A stretch of 64,000 bases of DNA from Diadema setosum. Taxonomy: Eukaryota > Echinodermata > Echinoidea > Diadematoida > Diadematidae. Positions 28,394 to 39,700 of this stretch are shown here, in pieces. The stretch's first letter is position 1; each line of letters opens with the position of its first letter. The notes under the pieces were generated by a model. It searched no databases. It saw only the letters and a list, made by a program, of their open reading frames with translations, and had not been told where the DNA came from. Position numbers and translations under genes: made by a program. The stretch spans positions 23,773,122 to 23,837,121 of the forward strand of contig NC_092693.1 in the NCBI RefSeq assembly GCF_964275005.1. Direction: 5' to 3'.

Positions 28394-30668
28394 AAAAGAA
28401 AAAAAAAAAAGGAAGTTAAGTGAAAAAGTGATTGAGTAGCACACATTTCTTAGTCGGTGTGTGAGTGATAAGGCACATTCGGATTGGCTTGATTAGGCTG
28501 ATCAAAATAGCTTTTTCTGAGAATTATGTAGATTTTTAAGTCATTTCCCTTATAAAAACAGGGTATGATTTGGTAAAAAGAATCAAATATATTGTACTGT
28601 ATGTTTGAAAAATGATTTAGCAGCACAAGAAAGAAGAATACAGCTGCTTTCTTCTTTTGTTGGTGGATGTATTAATTTTATTGTTAATATGGATTTCACA
28701 TTGAATGAAACTCAAATAAAAGAATATTATAAAAAAAAAAAAAAAAAAAAAGTGTGTGTGTGTGTGTACGTGTGTGTTTGGGGGGAGGTGGCAAAGAGAG
28801 AGAGAGAGAAACCTGGGGATATTTATTGTACCAGTGTCGGGGACATCCTCATGTTGGCTCTGATTATGTGGATGTGTGTATCACCACTCTTGTATTGCCA
28901 GCAAAAAATATTTCAGTACTTAGTGCCAGGAATTCTGTAAGCAATGAATAGAGATTGAAAGTCTTGAAGAACTATAAAGTTGTAAGCTGGCATGACATGT
29001 TTATTACATTTATTTATTGTTACTTTTTTTTTTTTTTTTTACAATGGCAAAGCCAGAGTGCAATTGATTCTCTCCATCTATGTGCAAGCTGTTTATAATC
29101 ACTAAATACCTGTACACATCCACTACATACTTCAGTTGCTATGACATACAGACTAAACTGTGCTACAGCTCCACAGCCGAATCCAGGTATACTGTATATC
29201 TTTACACTATATACAAATTTACAAATTCATAGGTTTTAAATGTCTGTGGATGTACAACACAGGTGGACATGAATAACTCTCAGTAATGCGAATGCATATT
29301 GAGTTAGAAACTCTCATGTAGGCAGGACTGTTCTTGAGAACAAAAGAAGTCTTTGTGTGCACATTGAATTCTGTCAAAATTTGGGGGCATCCAAACAAAA
29401 GCACATTTGTTCTACCTCTGAATGGAACGACATCCATATTTACAATTGATATGACACAGTCTGACATTGGCTAGATGCATGTAACACACACCAAGCTTCC
29501 AAGCCCCCCAAGCCTGTGTCAACCAGCCGAACCAAGGCTGACAAGGCAAACTTCACCCTGTCCTTAGCTTTTATAGCTCAGTCCTGTGTTTATCCTTACA
29601 CACTACATGGAAAATGCAAGCTCAGACTTTCATGAAGAAGAGCTGGGTGTAATATAGCAATTTGTCAACTGATCAATTATATGTATCACATTGGGTGATT
29701 TTAAGTTCAGTGATTTTGCTGGTGCTAGTTTCAGCTCCCAATGCAACTGCCATGAATTGAACCAAAGGTAAGACTAACACAAGCAATACTGAGCATGACG
29801 ATTGATCTCCAACACTACAATTATCCTTACACCATCTTGAAGTCCTGCAGGAATTGTACAATGAAAACAACAAAAGTGATCGCACTTGTTTCAAGTCAAT
29901 TTTGAAAAGGTGCAGCCCTGAATGTATTGTTTTAAACAAGTAATGTATAAGAAGAATTAAACCGCCATCCATTATACATGAATGTCAGTCTCGCACATAT
30001 TGTAGCAATGCTAACACCAACATAAAACTTGAAATGGCACATTGTAAAAGTGGAAATTTCAAGGTGTTGAAATCTTCGCACATTTGGTGCAACCAGAAAC
30101 TAGCACGAAAATATCAGCACACAAATATTTTTTGCTTGCTATATATTCCAGTAGTGCATGACTTGATTCCGTGGAATTAAAGGCACACAAAACTCATCTT
30201 ACCAGACCTAGCGCAAGAAACTGCTCGCACAAAAATATCCACTTTTACAGTATTTGACAATCCCTAGGGGCTGGCGTTAGCCTATGGGGAGAAAAATGAG
30301 GGATGTAAATGGCATGTACAACTGTTATACACACTGTACACAACAGGCATTATGCTTACAAAGCAATAGTAAGCATTCTGTGGTTTCTTCTTTTAAAATC
30401 ATATCATCTTATTGGACGAGATAAAAAAGAAGTAGACACAAAAATGCACTGGCCATTGAGAAAGAGACTGTTTCATTTCCACTCTCTTAATCTTGATATT
30501 ACTTGCTGAGACAATTATAAGGGAACAACTAGCAGATTGTAGTTCAGACTATTGCTGTTCAGATTTCACATGAGATCTACAATGTGTACTTCTGAAAGAG
30601 TGCCACTATCCAATGCTTGTTTGGGTACAAAATGACTTTTCATTTACTCTTTCGCTAAGTTGTTGTTG
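28394..30668. other. Intergenic region between the H2B fragment and NUF2 3' end
   Basis: Contains A18 and T18 runs, a short (TG)n at about 28752, and the MITE-like copy at 30041-30252. No gene recognised. Confidence 0.6.
30041..30252. mobile_element. MITE-like element, TIR TACTGTAAAAGTGG (copy 2)
   Basis: About 212 bp, more diverged than the other copies: begins TTGTAAAAGTGG and ends CCACTTTTACAGTA. Shares the internal GCAACCAGAAACTAGC and CCGTGGAATTAA blocks, with many CG to CA/TG changes that suggest an old methylated copy. Confidence 0.75.
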
Positions 30669-30678
30669 TTTATTTATT
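30669..30678 (-). terminator. Candidate NUF2 polyadenylation signal
   Basis: Two overlapping AATAAA hexamers on the minus strand 21-30 bases past the stop codon. This would give a very short 3' UTR; a later signal could be used instead. Confidence 0.4.
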
Positions 30679-30698
30679 TTTTAAATCAAATGGTGAAT

Positions 30699-30770
30699 TC
30701 AAAATTCCAGGAATTGGTGCGGATCTGCTTGCTCCCAACCAACAGCCAGATCTTTGTGGTACGAGTCCAG
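30699..30770 (-). CDS. NUF2: NUF2 terminal exon
   Basis: LDSYHKDLAVGWEQADPHQF then LEF and TGA, 24 codons, acceptor TTTTTTCAG, phase 0. Resembles vertebrate LEKYHDGIEKAAED. Separated from exon 9 by a 4.7-kb intron. Confidence 0.88.
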   Translation of the reverse strand: MDSYHKDLAVGWEQADPHQFLEF

Positions 30771-33700
30771 CTGAAAAAAACAAACAGACAGACAAACACA
30801 TACCAATGTCAATATTAGTGAAGATCTAGTTGCAGCACAAAGTCAAATCTACTCACAAGTTATATTTCCATTTGCAGCACAATAAATCAAGGAGTTTTGC
30901 CTCACATTTCACATTTGTCAGATGTTGACAGGCACCTTCTTTCAGATTTTGTGAGAACCCAACTTCTGAAGCATGTTTTGGAAACTCTGCATTTCTTTCA
31001 CTTTATTGCTATGTTTTTTGTTTGTTTGTTTGTTTGTTTGTTTGTTTGTTTGTTTGTTTGTTTGTTTGTTTTTTTTTGGGGGGGGGGCTAGGCAAAGTCT
31101 AGCTCCCTGCTGACAAGTGAAAACTCTGTTTTGGGAGTCATGTGACTCTCCCTACTCTTACCAATGAAATAAACGGAGGATGCAGGAATGGTAAATGAAA
31201 AACGGGAAACATTTGCTGCATGAGACTTTTGCCAATCAGAGCCGACGACCATTTTCACATTCATTGTGTAGACACAGTTTCGTGCGCATTTAACTTTTGC
31301 GAATCTTGGCTCCTCGCAAAATTTTGGAAAGCTTTTGCACACAAAAATCTATGGTTTTATAATTATTTTCTTGATGAACTGATTAGGTGTGTCCCAAGAG
31401 AGGACATGATTACCAGTGTAAAAAAAAATAAAAAAATGAATTCCCCCAGTATTTGTTACAGCAGCTGATTTTTGAAGGAGTGTCTTGCAACTGCGAAGTG
31501 TGTTTGCATGAAGCAGCATTGTTTGTTGGGAGATATTCCACAGTGGGGGGGGGGGGGGGGGTAAGGGCAACAGACAAACGCGTTCACTGTCTGCTGTTTA
31601 CCTACATGTATAAGTGCGGAACAATTTCTACAGGCCCCTTGTTGTCATGCCCCTTCCCTACACTCTAATGAGGTCATCTGAGAGTTGGCGGGGGCCACTG
31701 TGATACACTTGTTTCTAGGTGTTTTTCAGGACTCTCAGAACAAAAGTGGACTGAACTGAACCAGATCAAGGTATCTTTTCAGAATTTGTTGTCTAATAAG
31801 CATGCAAAAGACACTCATAACAAATGGCCTTGAGCTGTTGCCATGGAGACCAGCTGGTACGTCATTTTCTCTCATCCAATATCAATCACCTCCAAGCTAG
31901 TAGTCGCCCTCGCAATGTATGGCCTCTCATTGCAATACTGAAATTGATTAATTTTTGGGTCTGCGTTGTCTGGTCAGACAATCATATGTGTTCATTATTA
32001 GACATCTGGCCAGCTGATATATGATTATATGGCTTCAAAATGAAACAAACAGCCGCAGCAAATTACAAAGAAATCTTCGCTTCTTTGTTTGTTTCTTTTA
32101 CATATCTCCTGTATCTGCTCTATGAAATACAGCATAATATTCCACAAACTTCCTGGAATGTGGTCAATTTTTAAGCATTACCCCACCTCCTCACCCCACC
32201 CCCTCCCCCCCCCCCCCCAAAAAAAAAAAAACACTACAGAATCAAAACTGGAAAGTTAGCAAAACAGTTGAATCTGGGCAAACCTATATATTGCATTTGT
32301 GGTTGTGGTTTATCTAATAAATATACAAAAAAAAAAAGAGAGAAAAGCTACAGTCTTCTTAATTCTCACTATCGCAAATGACGTAAAAAAACTCCTGGGC
32401 ACGCTAAAGAGCTCTGTCACAGGTGCACTGTGGGATTCCTCAGTCCCTTGTTCGCCTCCGGTTGTTTAACGCGAGTCGCAGTTCCCATACGATTCAATGG
32501 AGTTCTTTGTCTGCTTTTCCGTTGTTAGCCCTTTTTTTCTTGGCTATAATTCAGCTTAAAAGAGTTGAAAGTGTCTAAGCTTTACTGATTTGCGGTCACT
32601 AGAGTCATGGTTCACTACTGCAAGGCTTCAATGTGCTGGTCACATGATGGAAAGCGAAAAAATCTTCAACAAAAAATACCTCATTATAAAGACAGAGCGT
32701 GTTGTAAGTGCATGTGCAGCCAAAACCGGGCTAGTTTGCCACATGAGCTATCCCATAATGCATCTAAAATGCAGCTCTGGGCACGGCACCTACATATTGG
32801 CAATACCCTCAATTTAGTCCCCTTAACTGGGACTACACTTAGCACTAAGAAATGTTTGAAGTCTCAATGTGATGGTCCCAGGTTAACTCAAGCACTAATG
32901 CCAATGAATGTATGATCTTTTCGTCTCCTGTTGAATCCACAAATGGCTTTATGCATATAAAGTCAGACCATCTGAACTCAAATGTTTCCAACACAGATAT
33001 GGGCATTTGTGGGACTAGTGCAGTTTTTGGTTTTACTTCTTCTTTTTTTTAAATCATGAGAGAGAGAGGGTGAAGTCATAGCAAAAGTTGATTTCCAAAA
33101 GTTTTTATTTGAGCAGCTGCCTGACCTTAAACGTACATGCACACACAGTATATGTTGGTGAAAACAGGTTAGTCTTCAAATTTTCTTCTAGTAACTTCCC
33201 TGACAGTCCAGCTACAGCTTTCAGCGGATAACATGTGCGGTGACATGCGCTCAATATAGCTTCCAAAAGGTCACCCTACGTTTCAATGGATCTTTCCAAA
33301 CTTGTACCTGACCTAAATGGCGAAAATATCACGTGTACTTACAGCAATGAGTAAGTTGTCGTACTTGTCCCTTTTCCTCTTGAGTACTTCTGCATGTTCA
33401 TTTTCTTTGTCTGTCATCTGTGGAGTGTCAGCGAAATCAGAAATCAAAGTTAGATCCTACCGACAATACAAGCATTTTCCTGGAATTTCAGGACTAGTGA
33501 CGCACTGTCTGTTTGTCATAAATAGCAATGTCATTCACTGGAATATCTTGAAGCCACAGTATCACAGTCTCAAGTTATGAAAGAGTTTAAAGGGATGGCA
33601 TAGTATTGGTGGAGATGAAGATTGGGTTTTTAACTTTTTTTTTTTTTTTTTGGTGTGATACCAAGAAATCATGTATGAAATGATACAGAGCACCATAATC

Positions 33701-36700
33701 TACGAGGAATTCAAAGTTTATAAGATGAAAAGCCGTTTTCGAATGGCTGACACATCCAAAAACAAATTAAGTCAAACAAAGTGATCCTAATAAAAGTTGG
33801 GTTCCACCTTATATTAGGATTGCTCTGTTTTGGATATCTCAGTCATTTCAAAACCAATTTTAATGAAATAAACGTCGAATCCCTCTTGGAATTACATGCT
33901 CTTTCATATTTCATAAGAGGTTACTCATTATCTCACCGCAAGATGTTAAAAACCTGAAGTTAGTTTTCAACCAAAACTATATGATCCCTTTAATAAAGTC
34001 TTGAATCCATACAGGACAAGAAAGGCCTTTGAAGCAGAACACTGACGCAGACAAGTGCTGCAGACAACCTTGGTATCTAAAATGCGTATGTAATTCAAGT
34101 GAAGTATTAAGCACTAAGAGTTTGCCTCGCTCTAAACTTTTAGTAAATGATGTCCTCTTGTAACGTTAACATGGTTATGTCATGATCATACCCATATGCC
34201 TCAATCACAACTTGCGTTCATGGTAAGCAAATTTATAAACAAGACGTTATGTTAAAATATGGAGATTTTTCAATCCCTAATCATAATGCCCTGAGAAGTC
34301 AATGAGACAGACAAAACTGCCAACAATCACAACTGTTAAAATTAAATAGGTTCCAAAAGAGCAATTGGGGATATATTTCTCTTTTATGTGCATCTCATAG
34401 GTGAAAAGATAATTCCCAAATCAGGGAGACTTTTATGCTCTTTTTAACTCTGGGTTACAGCATTGCGTAGTGTCATCCTGTGTTCTTAAGATGCAGAGTT
34501 ACACACTGCTATCATGGCGGCCAAAATTTTAGCAATCAGCAATAGCGATCCAAATGCCAATTCATATCTTTAATGCTGTCTTTAACATAATTAAAATAAT
34601 GAGATTTTTTTTTAAAAACATTTCTTTCCCGGAAGTGTGATCGTAATTCTGGACAGATATTCTGAATGAGATCATTTGAATTCACAACCTCGGCCCATGA
34701 TTACTTATTTTTGTCTGTGGATTGATGATGCATAGTGCAGTGACACTGGCACTGCTACTGCTGAGCTGCACATGCATACACTGCCTAGCGCCTACGCCGC
34801 CTTTACAATAGCAGGGTGTTAGTGTTATAGGCCTACTGTTTGGTTCTATAACTGTAATCAGAGTAAGAGAGAGAGAGAAAACAAAATCAAATTATGGGAT
34901 TTTGATTCATCAGCATTCAATTATTCTGTTAAGATCACTGACACAACAAAATCTTTGTGTATAAAGCACAAAGGATTATTTTCACCGATTTTTGGTTACC
35001 CACAGCACAGTGCTAAAAACAACAACAAAAACAAAAACAAAAGTTACAGATCAACAAAGAGGTAAATTCTAAGTTCATACCCAAGGGTACTAAATACCAC
35101 ACAACATGATTTGAGATTTCATGGAGCCTCCTACAGAATTAGAATGACTTGGCAGACTCGATGGAGAAAACAAGTGGTCTAGGTTTCCGTCTTCTTTTGC
35201 ATATTACAGGTAGATTAAAAATCGATGAGCCAGCATTCTTGAAAGTTGCAATATTGGTAATGGATTGGTACTTTCAATCAAATGTTAACAAAAATATCAC
35301 ACAGTCGGAAAGCATGAACAGATCACTCTTGACGACCTTCCTTCCTTCCTGTTATAGAGGCTGGCTCTTTCCTCTTTGATGTCTGCCTGCCTTTCCCCTC
35401 CCATTCCTCGTCCCAGTACAGAATATTCGAGAAGGACCAGAGACCACACACTGACCTGTTTCTTGAGGCTGTTCTTCTGATCGTTGAGCAGGCAGACGTG
35501 GCTCAGCTTCCGCTCCTGCTCCTGGCAGTACTCCTCAAGTGAGCTGGAGACCAGACGAGGGGGGGGGGGAGATAAAAAGATAGAATGAGAGACAGAGGGA
35601 GAGGGAGGATGGGTTCTTGCCTCTGTGCTGCGACATAGGAAGCGGTGCAAGGAGAGGGGATCTACTAACAAAAGACTAGTATACATCAAACCCTTGTTTT
35701 GAAGTCATTTTGCAAGGGACTATATCCTTAGGTATCAAATCATTTTATTGTGGCAGTGACCTAGCCACATGGACTTTGGCACAGGTACTTGTAGCTGCCA
35801 ATTAAATGACTGACCCAATGGCGACGTAATGCTCTTTCATGTTACGCATACACTAATATGGATGAATTGTGATGTGATGACATCATCACCACATCCATTT
35901 AGCATCTGTGAACGTGACCAATATTGCCATTTTGAGTCAAGACAGCTCGTTTAATTCCACAATCTTACCTTCTTTATAATGCTTGGTTGACTACTGTATC
36001 ATTATATATATATATTTTTGTTTAAATCAATTCAAGTCAATGTTAACAGGAAATGAAGTTCTTCTTCAACCCTGCATGTGTTTTGGTTGCCAGATGGCAC
36101 ATGCAACAGGAGCTTAGGTTGTATGACGTATTTCACATCCACTTTGCCGCAGCAAGGGTTCGCGGATGGGCATGTAGAAAGTCACAGGTAACAAATTGGA
36201 GACTTACGCAGGTACGTGAAACATGCAAATAACAACAGATAAGCACATTGCTTGGACGATACTGAGTATGAAAGGATGGTACAGGTGACTCCTTTTATAA
36301 CAAGGTCCTTGAGAGTGACAGTCTTTTTCCCCCTGTTAATATCAAAATTCTGTTGTAGCTGAACAATAAAGCATGTAAAGATATGTAGATAATAAATCTT
36401 ATTCTGTTGTACTGAGAGTTAATTTAGTCATATATACTGTGTTTGTTATAATGGGAGTGTGCTGTAATGTGGGAAGGATGGGGTTAAGAAGAAAAAATAT
36501 AAAATCACGACTCACCTGCTCTCCTGCTGGACGTTCTCCCTCAGGGCGGTCACCGTGTGCTGGTGCTGCAGCTGTAGCTTGGCCAGCTTCTCTTGCTTGG
36601 TGTCCCGCTGCCGGCTCAGGTGGCCCTCGTGGGCCGTCTGGTCGCGCAGCTGGTCCTTCTCGCTCTGGATGTGGTCTCGCACCTCCTCCAGACCCGACTG

Positions 36701-39700
36701 AGCCTCTCTGCCGCCGAGAGGATCAGGAGAAGGAAAGGTGGAAGGGTAGAAGGAAAAATGTGGATGAAAAACAGGAGTAAGCAAACACAAAAGTAAAATG
36801 AAAGTCAGATATGAAAACCTCACGAATGAAATAACTAGAAAAGAGTGAAGACCTCCACCAAGCAGCTCATTCCATCCATATATTATACACATATGCTGAA
36901 AATGGCCTTATTTCCTGGTGATAAACAATCCTTTCTAGCGCCTCTACCCTAGCTTCCTGCTGCACCTCAAATGTACATTCGGTGTGAATGCTTGAATTCC
37001 CTGTTTCTTGGACCTATTTGATAAATGATAAAGAATCCTTCAAAAAATTCCAGGATCCAGACAGTGATACTGATCACTACCAAAATTTAATCATCTGTTT
37101 CTTGTATCATTACCAACTTTTACTGTAAATTTCATCCAAATCTGTTCTCACCTTTTTGAGTAATTTTGCAAACAGACAGACAGACAAACAAACCAATGCT
37201 GGCAAAAACATAACCTTCTTGGCGGAGGTGAAAATATAGCAAAGAGTAGATACCTTGGCTACAAATTCTTTCTCCAAAAAGAACTGCTTGTACAATGCCT
37301 AGCACCAGTTAATAAGTATTTCCAATGGTATGGCTGCTTCCCATATCAAGGTGCAATACAAACACCAAAGCCAGTGTTGACTAATACTACACCAAGCCAC
37401 ACGTAGGCTCACCTGAGTTTCTCCAACTCGCTGTCGATGCCTGCTATCATGGCCGCCCCCTGCTCGCTGGAGTGGAGCAGCACCTGGCAGTTTTCGTTCT
37501 GTCCCCGCAGCTCCTGGAGCCGCTGCCCCTTCTGGTTCTTGGCCTCCTTACGCGAGGCCAGGACGCTGTGCATCCGCGAGATGTCGGCCTTCATCCGCTC
37601 GGGCGACTGGACCACCTGGGCCTGGAGCTTCCTCACTGATTCCTGCTTGTCGAGAATCGACAGCTTGTGTTTTTCCTGGCAAAGTGGGTTATATATGGAA
37701 TATGGAATATGACTCATGAAATTGAACTATATTGATTTTCCACAATCACTGCAATACATTCAAGTCAACAGCAACAACAACAGAAAAAATGGTCATTTGA
37801 AAAAAAAAAGAAGACCAAAACAATACACGTAATGATAAGTGGATAGATTACTGTAAAGTATAGACAGCGGTATCTTGTAAGATGGTAATTCAGGAATGAT
37901 TTAGCAGATAATTTTGCATGGTAGGACAAACAAAAAAAAAAGACATAAAAAAGGTATGTCTGTTATGGATTACACTGTAAAGAGTAATTGTGACTTTTTA
38001 CTATTCATTAAAAGTTCTTACCAGGAGAGCGACCTTCTCGGCCAGGGCAGCCTTGAGCCTGGTCAGTTCCCTCTGGATGGACGCCTGCTCCTGCTGCTGT
38101 GGCATCATCTTACCGTCCAGCTCATCAATGATTCCCAGGAGCTGAGAGACAGAGAAGGAGATGTGAGTCAAGTATTCAAAATTTACAGGGGATATCTCAC
38201 TATGAAGTATTGTCAATATTATGCAAGGAAGTTTACATGTGTTGTTTAGTATTTTTGTTGCTGTTGTTGTTGTTTTTAGAAATGTAATATATTGAAATCA
38301 TGCCATTAGTATTCAATGCACTGATTTGTGGAGTTTAGATAGAAACCTGCAAGGGCCCAAGTATTTATGTTTCATACTTTAAAGGTGACAAAACTATCTA
38401 GTACCAGACATTGCTAAAGAAATAAAAACAATCCACATGGCTATCTGTGCATTGTTTGTAAACATATGAGCCATTAAAACTGGCTCAGATGCTTCAGTAG
38501 CTCTGATTGTACTGTTACAATAATTTTATGGCCTCCAGCTTAAAGGAACAAGACAGCATGGCTCACTAAAAGGGGTAAATGATTACACAGTGTAATATAT
38601 TAGCATGCTAACTGTCCCAAGTCTGATTACCTGGTTGACTTTCACCTCCTCCTCTGCCCGCGTCATCTTCATCAAATTGATCTTCTCCTTCAGTTCGTTG
38701 ATTTTCTCCTTCAGCTGATTTCGCTCTGCAATGGATCCTTGCTGTAATGTGAGATATGTTATGCATCATGTCAGACCAGAAGATGGGTGGAGTTCTGACC
38801 AACCCCAAAGTATGTGTCCATTCATAAAGGAAAGTATAGTAAGGTTCCGCATATAAGCGGCACACGTCTATGTCTATGCATCATGGAAAATATCAAAAGT
38901 TGGCGATGCATTTTCATTTGAATGGGTACAAGAAAATCTTGGCAGTGGAAAATCAAGTCTGGTGTAAGAAAACCCTGCCTTAAGTCAATGTAATACTAGT
39001 TTTGTGTGTTGATATATGACTATGTAAAGAAATGTAAAATAGATTGATTTTAAATTTCATAATGCATTCATACATTTAATACATACATGGAATTTGAAAG
39101 TCCTACAAATAAATCTCAAGACAAGAAAATGACTGGTATCCTGCAAGCACATCAGCAAAACAAAAAACAAAAACAAAAACAAGAGTAACAAAACCCCCTA
39201 AACCACAAAACACAATGGAAAGAATTCTAAATCCTGACCAGTCACAAATTCTGATCACATCCAACTTGGCTTGGTGAAGAGACTTGTTTGAATTGCAGCA
39301 AAACTTGTTCTACATAATTCACGCAAGAAGGACTCTTTGTATACTTTTCTTTATTGACAAATCAAATGAAATGCATTCTGGATACACTTTCTCATCAATG
39401 ATTGTAAGGTTATAAAGAGGGAAAGGGTAGTGTCCTCGCTGTAAGTACAGAACAAATGGATGGATGCAGAAATGGATATTCACCTCCAGATATTTGTAGG
39501 ATAGCATGATACCATGTGCAAAGTCAGGTGCAACATTTGGAAACACTTGGTTAGTGAATGAACATAATATATTCAATGATAGACATACCAAATTCTGTGA
39601 ATACAAAAGATTAAAAAATAATAATGAAGTTGAAACTTGAATCTTCGATCCTAACAGAAACATTGGCCGAAACATTGTCAACTAGTCATGTAAATTACAG

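Larger units (their letters stand above)
30771..35455 (-). other. NUF2 last intron
   Basis: 4.7 kb with a (TTTG)n run (31017-31070), a G15-type run near 31545, a dispersed repeat (31200-31365), a possible decayed THAP-like ORF (32607-32912) and an inverted-repeat element (33587-33993). No exon recognised in 34.0-35.4 kb. Confidence 0.65.
35544..37412 (-). other. NUF2 introns 8 and 7 (around exon 8)
   Basis: A short TA run at 36005-36013 and the dispersed repeat at 36830-37235. Otherwise nothing recognised. Confidence 0.6.

Noticed and set aside
36439..36796. Plus-strand ORFs of 113 and 67 residues
   Set aside because: Antisense shadows of NUF2 exon 8, whose minus-strand frame matches the family.
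38608..38865. Minus-strand 85-residue ORF at NUF2 exon 5
   Set aside because: Wrong frame; the coiled-coil frame joins in phase to neighbouring exons and this one does not.
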